64,000 bases of DNA from Microbulbifer hainanensis. GTDB lineage: Bacteria; Pseudomonadota; Gammaproteobacteria; Pseudomonadales; Cellvibrionaceae. Every line of letters starts with the position of its first letter. The stretch's first letter is position 1. Location of the stretch: positions 186,001-250,000 of the forward strand of contig NZ_JACZCR010000003.1 in NCBI RefSeq assembly GCF_014904735.1, in the 5' to 3' direction. A model generated the notes under the pieces. That model was not told the origin of the DNA and did not search any database. It saw only the letters and a program-made list of their open reading frames with translations. This document shows positions 27,270-36,453 of the stretch, piece by piece. The position numbers and the translations under genes are program-made.

Positions 27270-28148
27270 ATGTCCCTGCAATTGCCGGCTCCCGCCAAAC
27301 TCAATCTGATTCTGCGCATTCTCGGCCGCCGCGAAGACGGCTATCACGAGCTGCAGACCCTGTTTCAACTGCTGGATTTCGGCGACCTGCTGGATTTCGA
27401 GCTGTGTGACAACAGCAGTATCAGCGTTGACGCGGGCAGTCTGGATATCCCCCTCGAAGACAACCTGGTCTACCGCGCAGCCCGACTGCTGCAACAGGAA
27501 AGCGGCTGCACAAAAGGCGCGCATATCACACTGCAAAAAAAACTGCCTCACGGCGGCGGTATCGGCGGCGGCAGTTCCGATGCCGCGACAACGCTGCTGG
27601 GACTGAACCAGCTCTGGCAGTGTCATTTTTCCCTGGACAAACTGGCCGAACTGGGGCGCCAGCTGGGCGCGGATGTGCCGGTATTCGTACGCGGCCGATC
27701 CGCCTGGGCGGAGGGTGTCGGCGAAAAACTGACGCCGGTAGCGATCGAGCCGCGCCACTACCTGGTGCTCGTACCCGATTGTTCCGTAAGCACTGCCGCG
27801 GTGTTTGGCCATCCCGGTTTGACAAGAGATTCCGCCGCAATTACATTAGCGCACCTTCGCGAGGGGCGACTGGACAGAGACTGGCTGGAACGACATTCAG
27901 TCAACGACTGCCAGGCGCTGGTTGAGCGTCTCTACCCGGAAATCCGTGCGGCCCGAGAGTGGTTGCAGCAGTTCGCCCAGGCGCAACTGACCGGAACGGG
28001 AGCCTGCGTTTTTGCAGCGTTCGACTCGGCACGGGCAGCCAGTGATGTGCTTGCCAGAGTGCCGGACCAATGGGATGGCTTTGTTGCCACCGGAGTGAAT
28101 CACTCCCCCACCCATGTCCAGCTCGCGAATATTGCGGCCGATGCCTGA
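27270..28148 (+). CDS. ispE: 4-diphosphocytidyl-2-C-methyl-D-erythritol kinase
   Basis: GHMP-family kinase of the MEP isoprenoid pathway; phosphorylates CDP-methylerythritol at the 2-hydroxyl. The 292-residue product has LPAPAKLNLILRILGRREDGYHELQT at the start (split here as LPAPAKLNL and EDGYHELQT), the ATP loop LPHGGGIGGGSSDAA, and the C-terminal LTGTGACVFAAF. tRNA-Gln and prs follow, as in E. coli relatives. Confidence 0.95.
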   Translation: MSLQLPAPAKLNLILRILGRREDGYHELQTLFQLLDFGDLLDFELCDNSSISVDAGSLDIPLEDNLVYRAARLLQQESGCTKGAHITLQKKLPHGGGIGGGSSDAATTLLGLNQLWQCHFSLDKLAELGRQLGADVPVFVRGRSAWAEGVGEKLTPVAIEPRHYLVLVPDCSVSTAAVFGHPGLTRDSAAITLAHLREGRLDRDWLERHSVNDCQALVERLYPEIRAAREWLQQFAQAQLTGTGACVFAAFDSARAASDVLARVPDQWDGFVATGVNHSPTHVQLANIAADA

Positions 28149-28169
28149 TTGGCAACGGCGCAATTCTGC

Positions 28170-28244
28170 TGGGGCGTAGCCAAGCGGTAAGGCAGCGGGT
28201 TTTGATCCCGTCATGCGTAGGTTCGAATCCTACCGCCCCAGCCA
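28170..28244 (+). tRNA. tRNA-Gln (anticodon TTG)
   Basis: A 75-nt gene with encoded CCA. The acceptor TGGGGCG pairs with CGCCCCA. The anticodon TTG is at 28202-28204 and the T-loop TTCGAAT is standard. It lies 21 bases after ispE and probably shares its transcript. The gene at 33663-33737 is identical in every base. Confidence 0.97.
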
Positions 28245-28280
28245 TATTTTCCGACCCGCAAATTGCGGATCGAAACTCCG
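28226..28280. repeat. Direct repeat copy A: tRNA-Gln 3' end plus flank
   Basis: The last 19 bases of tRNA-Gln (AATCCTACCGCCCCAGCCA) and the flank ATATTTTCCGA are repeated at 28421. Beyond this the two copies stay similar through GCGGATCGAAACTCCG. The spacing is 195 bases. The pair looks like the trace of a partial tRNA duplication or of an insertion at the tRNA end. Confidence 0.8.
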
Positions 28281-28420
28281 GAGCTCGGACAGGTTCGAGC
28301 CGACAAACTTGGGGGCCAAGTTTGGGCGCCGGAGGATACGGACGGCGGGGCGCAGCCCCGAGCACGAAGTGCGAGTCCACCGGCGGGGCCGCCGTAGACC
28401 AGCGAGCCGCAGGCGAAGCT

Positions 28421-28475
28421 AATCCTACCGCCCCAGCCATATTTTTCCGATTCGCGGAAAGCGGATCGAAACTCC
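28421..28475. repeat. Direct repeat copy B: broken tRNA-Gln 3' end
   Basis: Second copy of the tRNA-Gln 3' end and its flank, with one extra T. The 5' part of the tRNA is missing; instead the segment 28281-28420 is GC-rich, contains the inverted pair GGGGCGCAGCCCC, and has no gene. The bases 28476-28679 that follow hold nothing recognisable except the presumed prs promoter region. Confidence 0.8.
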
Positions 28476-28679
28476 GAGACTCGACGCGTTGAGTCGCCAG
28501 CGGCACATTCCATTCCGATGCCGCGGGCACGCCGGAACCGGCGTTATTGCAACTCCTTCGCGGCCGCCTGTGTCGCATACAGCAAAAGGTGACGCTACTG
28601 CGCGCTAGACAGCTTTCACAAACACGGGCATCTACACTTTTCATTCCCCTCAGACTCAACAGAACTAAAGGTACTCGCA

Positions 28680-29621
28680 GTGGCTGACTTAATGGTCTTT
28701 ACCGGTAACGCAAACCCGGAACTGGCACAGAAAATTGTCGACCATATGGCGATCCCCCTGGGCGAAGCGGTGGTCAAACGCTTCTCCGACGGCGAGATTG
28801 CAGTAGAAATCACCGATAACGTGCGCGGCCGCGACGTATTTGTGGTGCAGTCCACCTGCCAGCCCACCAACCGCAACCTGATGGAGTTGATTCTGCTGGT
28901 CGACGCCCTGCGCCGCGCTTCTGCCGGTCGCATCACTGCCGTTGTCCCCTATTTCGGCTATGCCCGCCAGGACCGCCGCGTTCGCTCCCAGCGCGTACCG
29001 ATTTCCGCCAAGGTAGTCGCGGATATGATGGTCAGCGTCGGTATCGACCGGGTACTGACGGTGGACCTGCACGCGGAGCAGATTCAGGGCTTCTTCGATG
29101 TGCCGGTAGACAACGTCTACGGCTCCTCGACCCTGCTCGACGATATCGAGCGCCAGAACTACGAAAACCTGGTAGTGGTCTCCCCGGATATCGGCGGCGT
29201 GGTCCGCGCCCGTGCAGTGGCCAAGAGCCTCGATTGCGACCTGGCGATCATCGACAAGCGCCGTCCGGCCGCCAACGTGGCTGAAGTCATGAATATTATC
29301 GGTGAAATCGACGGCCGCACCTGCCTGCTGGTGGACGATATGGTCGACACCGCCGGCACCCTGTGTAACGCCGCCAACGCACTGAAGGAACACGGCGCCA
29401 AGAAGGTTATCGCCTACTGCACCCACCCGGTTCTGTCCGGCAAGGCGATCGAGAACCTCAACAACTCGGTTCTCGATGAACTGGTGGTCACTGACTCAAT
29501 TCCGCTGGGCGACAAGATGGAGCGGGCACCGAAAATCCGCCAGCTGTCCCTGGCTGCGATGCTGGCTGAGTCGGTGCGCCGCATCAGCAATGAGGAATCA
29601 CTTTCTGCCATGTTTAGATAA
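28680..29621 (+). CDS. prs: Ribose-phosphate pyrophosphokinase
   Basis: Makes PRPP from ribose 5-phosphate and ATP for nucleotide, His and Trp synthesis. The 313-residue product has [20 protein letters not shown] (ATP site), the [13 protein letters not shown] metal/ATP histidine, and the PRPP loop [13 protein letters not shown]. The start is GTG at 28680 ([16 protein letters not shown]), in the place of the family start. The stop codon is inside a long hairpin (29612-29645). Confidence 0.97.
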   Translation: MADLMVFTGNANPELAQKIVDHMAIPLGEAVVKRFSDGEIAVEITDNVRGRDVFVVQSTCQPTNRNLMELILLVDALRRASAGRITAVVPYFGYARQDRRVRSQRVPISAKVVADMMVSVGIDRVLTVDLHAEQIQGFFDVPVDNVYGSSTLLDDIERQNYENLVVVSPDIGGVVRARAVAKSLDCDLAIIDKRRPAANVAEVMNIIGEIDGRTCLLVDDMVDTAGTLCNAANALKEHGAKKVIAYCTHPVLSGKAIENLNNSVLDELVVTDSIPLGDKMERAPKIRQLSLAAMLAESVRRISNEESLSAMFR

Positions 29622-29645
29622 GGCCATCCCTGGCCTTATCTAAAC
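29612..29645. terminator. 15-base perfect hairpin across the prs stop codon
   Basis: GTTTAGATAAGGCCA (29612-29626) pairs perfectly with TGGCCTTATCTAAAC (29631-29645) around TCCC. The TAA stop of prs (29619-29621) is in the left arm. There is no T-run, so it may be a transcript end protected by trimming rather than a simple terminator. Confidence 0.7.
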
Positions 29646-29648
29646 GTC

Positions 29649-29697
29649 GCTGCTAAATCGCTGCGCAAAGGCGTGGCTTTACTTGCGATTTAGCAGC
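29649..29697. repeat. Second long inverted repeat after prs
   Basis: GCTGCTAAATCGC (29649-29661) pairs with GCGATTTAGCAGC (29685-29697) around a 23-base loop that itself holds an AAAG/CTTT pairing. A third small hairpin, CGGCC-TTC-GGCCG, follows at 29704-29716. No gene is visible from 29622 to 29936. Confidence 0.65.
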
Positions 29698-29818
29698 TCG
29701 CGCCGGCCTTCGGCCGCGGTGCACGGTCCCTGTGCGCTCTTCTGTGCGGTCGTGGTCGAACTGAAAAGCACAGCCTCCCATCTAGCGCCACAGCCACAAT
29801 TCCCTTAGAATACGCGCC

Positions 29819-29838
29819 CGCCCGGCACCGACCGGGCG
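29819..29838 (+). promoter_or_regulatory. Hairpin in the rplY leader
   Basis: CGCCCGG-CACCGA-CCGGGCG is a perfect 7-base stem followed by TTTACT, about 100 bases before rplY. It may be a weak terminator or attenuator or part of the leader. In E. coli the rplY leader is a target of autogenous control by L25; no 5S loop E mimic could be identified here by eye. Confidence 0.45.
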
Positions 29839-29936
29839 TTTACTATTGGGCACGGAGCATTTCCGGCCCGATTTACAGCAATGCCAGAGCGGTCCGGTCG
29901 CAGGTCGCCCTGGGCAGACAACCCGAGGTTTAACCC

Positions 29937-30575
29937 ATGTCTGATATCAAACTGAACGCCAACGTCCGTAGCGACGAAGGGAAAGGTGCGAGCCGCCGCC
30001 TGCGTCGCCTGGAAGGCCGTGTCCCCGGCATTATCTACGGTGGCAAGGCTGAGCCGCAGTCCATTTCTGTACTGCAGAAAGAACTGTTCAAAGCCCTGGA
30101 AAACGAAGCCTTCTTCTCTTCCGTAGTGACCGTAGACGTCGACGGCAAAGCTGAGAACGTGATCCTGCGCGACCTGCAGCGCCACCCGGCCAAGCCGATC
30201 CTGCTGCACGTGGACTTCCAGCGTGTTTCCGCAAACACCAAGGTTCACCTGAAAGCCCCGCTGCACTTCCTGAACGAAGAGACCTGCAAAGGCGTCAAGG
30301 CTGGCGGCATCGTGTCCCACACCCTGACCGAACTGGAAATCAGCGCCCCGGCCTCCAAGCTGCCCGAGTACATCGAAGTAGACCTGGCAGACCTGGACAT
30401 GGACGGCGTACTGCACATCTCCGACATCAAGCTGCCGGCTGGCGTTGAATCTGTGGACCTGAGCCACGGTGCCGACCACGACCTGGTTGTCGCTTCCGTG
30501 CACAAGCCGCGCGCAGCCGTTGAAGCTTCTGCCGAAGGCGAAGCGGAAGGCGAAACCGGCGAAGGCGCAGAGTAA
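29937..30575 (+). CDS. rplY: 50S ribosomal protein L25 (Ctc form)
   Basis: Binds 5S rRNA in the large subunit. At 212 residues it is the long two-domain form: an N-terminal L25 domain ([21 protein letters not shown] to about residue 92) and a C-terminal TL5/Ctc beta domain (to about 185), then an acidic Ala/Glu tail ([14 protein letters not shown]). GAGG at 29925 precedes the ATG. It is followed by pth after five bases, a conserved pair. Confidence 0.96.
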   Translation: MSDIKLNANVRSDEGKGASRRLRRLEGRVPGIIYGGKAEPQSISVLQKELFKALENEAFFSSVVTVDVDGKAENVILRDLQRHPAKPILLHVDFQRVSANTKVHLKAPLHFLNEETCKGVKAGGIVSHTLTELEISAPASKLPEYIEVDLADLDMDGVLHISDIKLPAGVESVDLSHGADHDLVVASVHKPRAAVEASAEGEAEGETGEGAE

Positions 30576-30580
30576 GCACT

Positions 30581-31180
30581 TTGTCGAAGGCACCGGACAC
30601 GCCCATCCAGTTGATCGTGGGACTCGGTAATCCCGGCCCCGAGTACGACCGGACGCGCCACAATGCCGGTGCCGACTTTGTCACCGAGCTGGCTCGCCAT
30701 TGCGGCACCCAGCTCGCGTCAGACAGCAAGTACCACGGCCTTACCGGCCGGGTACAGATCGGCGGGCGGGATATCCGCCTGCTGATCCCTACCACCTTTA
30801 TGAATCGCAGCGGACAGGCCGTCGCCCCGCTGGCGAATTTCTTCAAGATTCCCGTCGAAGCGATTCTCGTCGCACACGACGAGTTGGATCTCCCCCCGGG
30901 GACTGCACGCCTGAAAGCGGGCGGCGGCCACGGTGGCCACAACGGCCTGCGGGATATCATCTCCTCCCTGGGTAACAATCGCGATTTCATGCGCCTGCGC
31001 CTGGGTATCGGCCATCCCGGCAGCGCCCGCGAGGTGGTGAATTACGTACTGCAGCGCGCGCCGCGAAGCGAACAGGAGCAGCTCGCAGACGCTATTGACC
31101 GCGCTGTCGACGCACTGCCCGCCGCCGCGTCGGGGAATTGGGGTGCAGCAATGAAAGATCTGCACACCAACGGCCGCTAA
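30581..31180 (+). CDS. pth: Peptidyl-tRNA hydrolase
   Basis: Releases peptides from prematurely dropped peptidyl-tRNA. The 199-residue product has [20 protein letters not shown] with the catalytic His in RHNAG, NRSGQAV, and [13 protein letters not shown]. The start is TTG at 30581, five bases after rplY; no ATG or GTG lies before the conserved core, so translation probably depends on coupling to rplY. Confidence 0.95.
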   Translation: MSKAPDTPIQLIVGLGNPGPEYDRTRHNAGADFVTELARHCGTQLASDSKYHGLTGRVQIGGRDIRLLIPTTFMNRSGQAVAPLANFFKIPVEAILVAHDELDLPPGTARLKAGGGHGGHNGLRDIISSLGNNRDFMRLRLGIGHPGSAREVVNYVLQRAPRSEQEQLADAIDRAVDALPAAASGNWGAAMKDLHTNGR

Positions 31181-31252
31181 GCCGGACATAAACACACTGA
31201 CTGGGCGCGACCCTGCCCGCCCACCACTGAACGAGCTAACAGGAACCAGACC

Positions 31253-32344
31253 ATGGGTTTTACTTGCGGTATCGTCGGCCTGCCCAACGTGGGCAAATCC
31301 ACCCTGTTCAACGCACTGACCAAGGCGGGTATCGACGCTGAAAACTTTCCCTTCTGTACCATCGAGCCGAACGCCGGCGTAGTACCGGTGCCGGATCCGC
31401 GCATGGACAAGCTGGCGGAGATCGTCAAGCCACAGAAGGCGATCCCCACCACCATGGAATTCACCGATATCGCCGGCCTGGTGGCCGGGGCCTCCAAGGG
31501 CGAGGGCCTGGGCAACAAGTTCCTGGCCAATATCCGTGAGACCGACGCCATCGCCCACGTGGTGCGCTGCTTCGAGGACGACAACGTTATCCACGTGGCC
31601 AACAAGGTGCACCCGGTAGCCGATATCGAAGTGATCAATACCGAACTGGCGCTGGCCGACCTGGATACCGTAGAGAAGGCACTGCAGCGCTATACCCGTG
31701 CCGCGAAAGGCCAGGACAAGCACGCCATCAAGATGAAGGCGCTGCTGGAGAAGATCCTGCCACACCTGGACGAAGCCAAGCCGCTGCGCTCATTCGGACT
31801 GCCCGAGGAAGAACTGGCCGCCCTGCGCGAACTCAGCCTGCTGACCGTCAAGCCGACCATGTATATCGCCAACGTCGACGAAGATGGTTTCGAGAACAAC
31901 CCGCACCTGGATGCCGTAGCCGCCATTGCCGCCGAGGAAAATGCGGTGCTGGTACCCATCTGCAACAAGCTGGAAGCGGAAATCGCCGAGCTGGACGACG
32001 AGGAAAAGCAGGAGTTCCTGGAAGAACTGGGCATGGAAGAGCCGGGCCTGAACCGCGTGATCCGCGCCGGCTATCAGCTGCTGGGCCTGCACACCTACTT
32101 CACTGCAGGCGTCAAGGAAGTCCGCGCCTGGACCATCCCCCTTGGCGCCACTGCACCCCAGGCGGCCGGCAAGATTCATACCGACTTCGAGAAGGGCTTT
32201 ATTCGCGCGGAAGTGGTCAGTTACGCGGACTTTGTCGCAAACAACGGCGAGGCCGGTGCGAAGGACGCCGGTAAGTGGCGCCTGGAAGGCAAGGACTATG
32301 TCGTTGCGGACGGCGACGTTATCCATTTCCGCTTCAACGTCTGA
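31253..32344 (+). CDS. ychF: Redox-responsive ATPase YchF
   Basis: Obg-related P-loop protein that hydrolyses ATP rather than GTP and associates with ribosomes. The 363-residue product has [14 protein letters not shown] (about 9-22), [17 protein letters not shown], the altered specificity motif NVDE and a C-terminal TGS domain ([10 protein letters not shown]-like to the end). The order pth-ychF is widely conserved. Confidence 0.97.
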   Translation: MGFTCGIVGLPNVGKSTLFNALTKAGIDAENFPFCTIEPNAGVVPVPDPRMDKLAEIVKPQKAIPTTMEFTDIAGLVAGASKGEGLGNKFLANIRETDAIAHVVRCFEDDNVIHVANKVHPVADIEVINTELALADLDTVEKALQRYTRAAKGQDKHAIKMKALLEKILPHLDEAKPLRSFGLPEEELAALRELSLLTVKPTMYIANVDEDGFENNPHLDAVAAIAAEENAVLVPICNKLEAEIAELDDEEKQEFLEELGMEEPGLNRVIRAGYQLLGLHTYFTAGVKEVRAWTIPLGATAPQAAGKIHTDFEKGFIRAEVVSYADFVANNGEAGAKDAGKWRLEGKDYVVADGDVIHFRFNV

Positions 32345-32380
32345 TCCCCTTCGCCCTTTTCCCCAAGAGGAAAAGCACAG

Positions 32381-32404
32381 CTGGAGAGGCCCTCGCCTCT
32401 CCAG
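32381..32404. terminator. Hairpin after ychF
   Basis: CTGGAGAGG-CCCTCG-CCTCTCCAG forms a perfect 9-base stem in the 84-base gap between ychF and the EamA gene. No T-run follows, so termination is uncertain. Confidence 0.5.
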
Positions 32405-32428
32405 GCCCCCACCTTGCTGCACTGAGCC

Positions 32429-33343
32429 ATGAATCAATCCAACTGGAAAGTCGGCCTGCCCCTGGCCCTGATCACCGCCTTTATGTGGGCCCTGCTGCCG
32501 ATCGCACTGAAAGGACTACTGGACACCATAACCGCCACCACCGCCACCTGGTATCGCTTCGTCGGTGCTGCGGTGCTGGCGGGCGGTTACTACGGCTGGT
32601 CCCGACGCCTCAACCTGCGCCAGCTGTTTGAACGCGCCCTGCTGCCATTTACGCTGTGCGCGGTCGCGGGATTGCTGACCAACTACCTCACCTATGCCAC
32701 CGGCCTGCACCACATCACCGCCGGCGCCGCCCAGATAGTGATCCAGCTGGCGCCACTGATGCTGCTGATCTCCAGCGTACTGTGGCTGGGCGAGCACTTC
32801 TCGCCGCGCCAGTGGCTCGGGGTCGTGATGGTCGCCACCGGGCTGCCGCTGTTCTTCAATCAGAGACTGCCGGATCTGATTAGCGGCGCCGACGGCGAAT
32901 ACCTGCTCGGGCTCGGCTATATTGTCATCGCCGCCATTGGTTGGGCCGTCTACGGCTTTTTCCAGAAGAAGATATTGAGCCGTGCCACGCCACAGGATCT
33001 GCTGGTGCTGATCTACCTGGTTGGCACCCTGTGCTTCCTGCCCATGGCGGAGCCGCTTAGCGTGGCGGGGCTGGACTGGCTCGGCTGGGCTCTGCTGCTG
33101 TTCCTGACGGCCAACACCCTGATTGCCTACGGCGCCTTTACCAAGGCGCTGGCAGCCTGGGAGGCCTCCCGTGTCAGCGCGACACTGGCACTGGTCCCCC
33201 TGCTGACCCTGGCGATCAGCGCGTTGATCGGCATCTTCTGGCCGGACTATATTGAGGTGGAGCCACTGAACTGGATCAGCTGGCTGGGGGCGGCCGCAGT
33301 TGTCTGCGGGTCACTGTTCGCAGCAATTGGCAAAGGCCGCTAG
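32429..33343 (+). CDS. EamA/DMT family transporter
   Basis: A 304-residue inner membrane carrier with ten predicted helices in two EamA repeats (GLPLALITAFMWALLPIALKG at the start, split here; LGYIVIAAIGWAVYGFFQKK at about residues 165-184). It is only distantly like the carrier at 6548. Substrate unknown. Confidence 0.87.
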   Translation: MNQSNWKVGLPLALITAFMWALLPIALKGLLDTITATTATWYRFVGAAVLAGGYYGWSRRLNLRQLFERALLPFTLCAVAGLLTNYLTYATGLHHITAGAAQIVIQLAPLMLLISSVLWLGEHFSPRQWLGVVMVATGLPLFFNQRLPDLISGADGEYLLGLGYIVIAAIGWAVYGFFQKKILSRATPQDLLVLIYLVGTLCFLPMAEPLSVAGLDWLGWALLLFLTANTLIAYGAFTKALAAWEASRVSATLALVPLLTLAISALIGIFWPDYIEVEPLNWISWLGAAAVVCGSLFAAIGKGR

Positions 33344-33488
33344 CCCGTCCAACTCCGCCGCCAATTAAATACGACGCCTGTAGGCAGCTATCCAGGCAAA
33401 ACGCAGGGTGCACGGGGAAGGTGGATTGCGGCGCCAGCGTGCTTCATAGAAAAACGCTAACTCACTGAAAAGAAAACGAAAAAAGGGG

Positions 33489-33517
33489 TTGACTGCCCCC
33501 CGCCCGCGCCCGATAAT
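33489..33517 (+). promoter_or_regulatory. Sigma70 promoter of the tRNA-Met/tRNA-Gln unit
   Basis: TTGACT (33489-33494), 17 bases, GATAAT (33512-33517). A GC-rich discriminator (GCGCGCCC) follows, as at promoters under stringent control. The stretch 33344-33488 before it holds no gene. Confidence 0.85.
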
Positions 33518-33547
33518 GCGCGCCCTCGGATAGCCGAGACATTCAGT

Positions 33548-33624
<77 letters not shown>

Positions 33625-33662
33625 TTTTCAACTCGCGAATCGTCGATTCGGAGTTCTCTTAC

Positions 33663-33737
33663 TGGGGCGTAGCCAAGCGGTAAGGCAGCGGGTTTTGATC
33701 CCGTCATGCGTAGGTTCGAATCCTACCGCCCCAGCCA
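33663..33737 (+). tRNA. tRNA-Gln (anticodon TTG), second copy
   Basis: Identical in all 75 bases to the gene at 28170-28244; CCA is encoded. It lies 38 bases after tRNA-Met and probably shares its promoter. Downstream flank differs from the first copy after CCATTTT. Confidence 0.97.
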
Positions 33738-33871
33738 TTTTCTCTTTTTCCCAAATAGCAATTCCGCCAGTCGAGACGCAGGCGAATCGCATACCCCCAA
33801 CAACCTCTCCTCGATACGCCGCCAAGCGGGCAAACCGTGTTTACGGATGACCGTGCGGATCAACCCGGAAT

Positions 33872-34912
33872 TCAGCCCGGTACAGCTTCTACAGGCATAT
33901 CCAGTTGCCGCCGTCGATCCCTGTGTCGCACCAGGCGCAGCCCCAGCGCACGCAGATACTCAAAGCCCCCCAGACAGGCGGCAACGGCCACGAGCGAGAG
34001 CCCCAGGCCGCCTGCACCCAGCTCAGCCCATTCGGCCACACAGGTCCAGACAAACTGCACCACGCACAACACGGCCACGACAAGCAGGGTTGGACGCCTA
34101 CCTACCATGCCCACAACAAAGACGCCCAGCGGGGCTCCCAGAGCCACTACCGGTGCCGCGGCGAGCCAGTTGCCGAAAACCTCCGGATGCCAGTCGCCGG
34201 CCATGCTCTTGACCGCGACTCCCACTACCGAGTTAAACGCCATGATCACGACGGAGGTCGGTATCGCCACCTTCAGGTCCACACGGCACAACAACACCAG
34301 GGCGGCGTAAAGCACCATATCGATACCAACCCCGGTGATTGCCACGGCGAATGTTCCCGCCACCAGCCCCAGAATCAGGCCAATACGGAAATCCCGGGCG
34401 GGGTTGCCACCGCACCCCTCGCTGTGTGCGGTGATCTCTTTCAACCGGTAAAGGTGCAGCAGACCGAAGCTGCCCCAGATCACGGCGAACGAAATCTTGA
34501 CCCAGAGTTCCGGGATCAGCGGCGCAACAAAGAGAATACCCAGCGGCGTACCCACCAGCGACCCGCACATGGCACCGCGCAGCATCGACATCGCCAGCCG
34601 TTGCCGCCGCGCGAAAATGAAAATACTGGCACTGACCATGCCGATAGACTGGACCGCAAAACTGAAATCCCGGCCGAGACTGGCCGGTGTATCGAAAAGG
34701 AGGACCAATACCGGGAAGCCCACTGTTCCCCCGCCCATTGGCGTAGATCCGGCGGCATAGCTCCCCAGGGCCATGGCGATTGCCATGGGCCAGTGCGCAC
34801 TAGCCTCCTCCCACCAGCCCAAAGCTGTAACCAGGAGGAGCCAGCACAAGTAAAACAATACGAGACTCGCCAGCCAGGGCCAGTAGCGATGCAGGAATGA
34901 AACAGCACGCAT
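33872..34912 (-). CDS. TauE/SafE (TSUP) family permease
   Basis: Inner membrane protein of 346 residues with eight or more helices. GGGTVGFPVLVLLF and TGVGIDMVLYAALVLL mark the two TSUP repeats. Family members move sulfite, sulfonates, sulfoacetate or other small anions. From the ATG at 34912 it starts MRAVSFLHRYWPW with AGGG nine bases before; a longer frame to 34939 overlaps the halogenase gene. It is the last gene of the receptor-sapC-halogenase operon, four bases after the preceding stop, so it is probably co-regulated by the NagR operators. What it carries there is unknown. Confidence 0.85.
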   Translation of the reverse strand: MRAVSFLHRYWPWLASLVLFYLCWLLLVTALGWWEEASAHWPMAIAMALGSYAAGSTPMGGGTVGFPVLVLLFDTPASLGRDFSFAVQSIGMVSASIFIFARRQRLAMSMLRGAMCGSLVGTPLGILFVAPLIPELWVKISFAVIWGSFGLLHLYRLKEITAHSEGCGGNPARDFRIGLILGLVAGTFAVAITGVGIDMVLYAALVLLCRVDLKVAIPTSVVIMAFNSVVGVAVKSMAGDWHPEVFGNWLAAAPVVALGAPLGVFVVGMVGRRPTLLVVAVLCVVQFVWTCVAEWAELGAGGLGLSLVAVAACLGGFEYLRALGLRLVRHRDRRRQLDMPVEAVPG

Positions 34913-34916
34913 CCGG

Positions 34917-36446
34917 TTACCCTGCCCTGACCGGCCCACTCAGACTCTGTAAGAATTCTTCGTGCTGAAGAGAGCCGCGCAGCGCCCTCTGCACCAGCGC
35001 GGAGAAACGCGAAAATATCTGCGCTGCATCCTCTTCTGCCAGCACAAACGTCAGATCCGGATTGTGGCCCATGCCATAGAGCACGTAGCGATAGTTGGTA
35101 TCGGTAAAGATACTCGAATAACTGCCGGCAAAATCCTGGTATTCACAGATCTTGTGCCTCCACTGGTGCAGACGGACATCCAACCAGGAGCAGGCTTTCC
35201 CTGTAGCAGGCGCTGCGCGCCAGAATTCCGTATCGTCGCGGTTTGTCAGACAGTAATGCAGCACGATGAACTGCTTCAGGTCCTCGTAGAAACCACGCAT
35301 CTTCTCATTGTAAGAATCGCGCAACGCCTCATTGTCCATGCCGCCCGCCAAATGCGTGGCGAGCAGGCTGACACCCAGATGAATCATATGAAGCCCGGTG
35401 GATTCCAGCGGCTCGATAAAGCCACCCGCCAGCCCCACAGCGACACAATTGCCCAGCCAGAACTCCTTGCGGCAGCCGACCTGCATATCCAGGTGTTTAC
35501 ACTTCAGGACCTGTGAATCCTCACCGAGGAATTCGCGCAGCTCCTGTTCGGCTACCTCCGGGTCGATTCGATTCGCGTCGTACACGTAACCGCTACCCTG
35601 GCGATTCACCAAGTCAATCTGCCAGGCCCAGCCATTGCTCAGCGCAGTCGCCACCGTATAGGGCTTGGGCACCTCCCCTTCCCGCAGTTCCCGCTGGATA
35701 GCCACGGCCTTGTTACAGGGCAGGACATCGGCAAACGACTGCCAGTTACCCTCCTGCAACCGTGAGATCAGCAGCCCACGAAAACCGCTGCAATCGATAA
35801 AAAAATCGCCCGGGAACTGACCGTTTTCGGTAGTAACGCTGGTAATTCGATCATCGACCACAGAGACATCTGTCACCGTCGCCTCGATATGCCGCACACC
35901 GGCCTCGACCGCCTTGCGACGCAGAAAGCGGGCCAGCAGGGTCGCATCCAGGTGGTAACCGTAGGGCGTGATTGCCTGGTATGGCATGGACATGGACGTC
36001 TTGGGGCATTTGCCCTCGCGCATCAGGCGCGTATTCAGGCTTACCGCCTGGTCATAGCGCTCATGCTTGTCGCGACTACGGGCAAACCAGGCGCTGGAAA
36101 TGTCTACGGAACCGCCAGGCTGCTGCTGGTCGAATGGATGAAAGTATTCGTGGGTTTTACCGTCAACGGGCTTCTTCCAGTTTCGAAACAGAATACCCGT
36201 TTTGATGGTGGCATTTGTCTCCGCCATCAGCTCCCGCTCGTCGAGCCCCATCGCGGCGAAAAAGAAGCGGATACTGTGTACCGTCGCCTCACCAACGCCA
36301 ATGATGCCCACATCGGGGCTCTCGATAACATTGATAGCGAAGTTCTTCTCGCGCTGATTAAAATAGCGGTTCAGGTAGATAGCGGTCATCCAGCCAGAGC
36401 TGCCGCCGCCGACAATATTGATTGTTTTCAGTGCTTGTCCGCTCAT
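34917..36446 (-). CDS. Flavin-dependent halogenase-like protein A (tryptophan halogenase family)
   Basis: A 509-residue protein of the PrnA/RebH family, which uses FADH2, O2 and a halide to chlorinate or brominate aromatic rings. It has the FAD motif VGGGSSGW (12-19), VGEATV, the catalytic Lys at K82 (NATIKTG), a W-x-W-x-I motif (W273, W275; followed by D, not P) and the catalytic Glu/Ser pair E348-S349 in FIEPLESTG. All key halogenase residues are present. It lies in an operon with sapC and a TonB receptor for sugars, not in an antibiotic cluster. Relatives in such settings brominate indole in vitro; the natural substrate is unknown. Confidence 0.87.
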   Translation of the reverse strand: MSGQALKTINIVGGGSSGWMTAIYLNRYFNQREKNFAINVIESPDVGIIGVGEATVHSIRFFFAAMGLDERELMAETNATIKTGILFRNWKKPVDGKTHEYFHPFDQQQPGGSVDISSAWFARSRDKHERYDQAVSLNTRLMREGKCPKTSMSMPYQAITPYGYHLDATLLARFLRRKAVEAGVRHIEATVTDVSVVDDRITSVTTENGQFPGDFFIDCSGFRGLLISRLQEGNWQSFADVLPCNKAVAIQRELREGEVPKPYTVATALSNGWAWQIDLVNRQGSGYVYDANRIDPEVAEQELREFLGEDSQVLKCKHLDMQVGCRKEFWLGNCVAVGLAGGFIEPLESTGLHMIHLGVSLLATHLAGGMDNEALRDSYNEKMRGFYEDLKQFIVLHYCLTNRDDTEFWRAAPATGKACSWLDVRLHQWRHKICEYQDFAGSYSSIFTDTNYRYVLYGMGHNPDLTFVLAEEDAAQIFSRFSALVQRALRGSLQHEEFLQSLSGPVRAG

Positions 36447-36453
36447 CTTTTCG

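Noticed and set aside
28170-28475. tRNA-Gln repeat pair as attL/attR of an integrated element
   Set aside because: Only 195 bases lie between the copies and there is no integrase; it is kept as a repeat of unknown origin.
29819-29838. Reading the rplY leader hairpin as an L25 autoregulation site
   Set aside because: L25 control of rplY is known in E. coli, but no 5S loop E-like element could be recognised here, so only a hairpin is reported.
33628-33825. Minus-strand frame reading GAVGFEPTHDGIKTRC across tRNA-Gln (also at 27901-28659)
   Set aside because: It is the antisense of the tRNA-Gln gene. This translated phrase is a known source of false protein entries; the tRNA explains the sequence.
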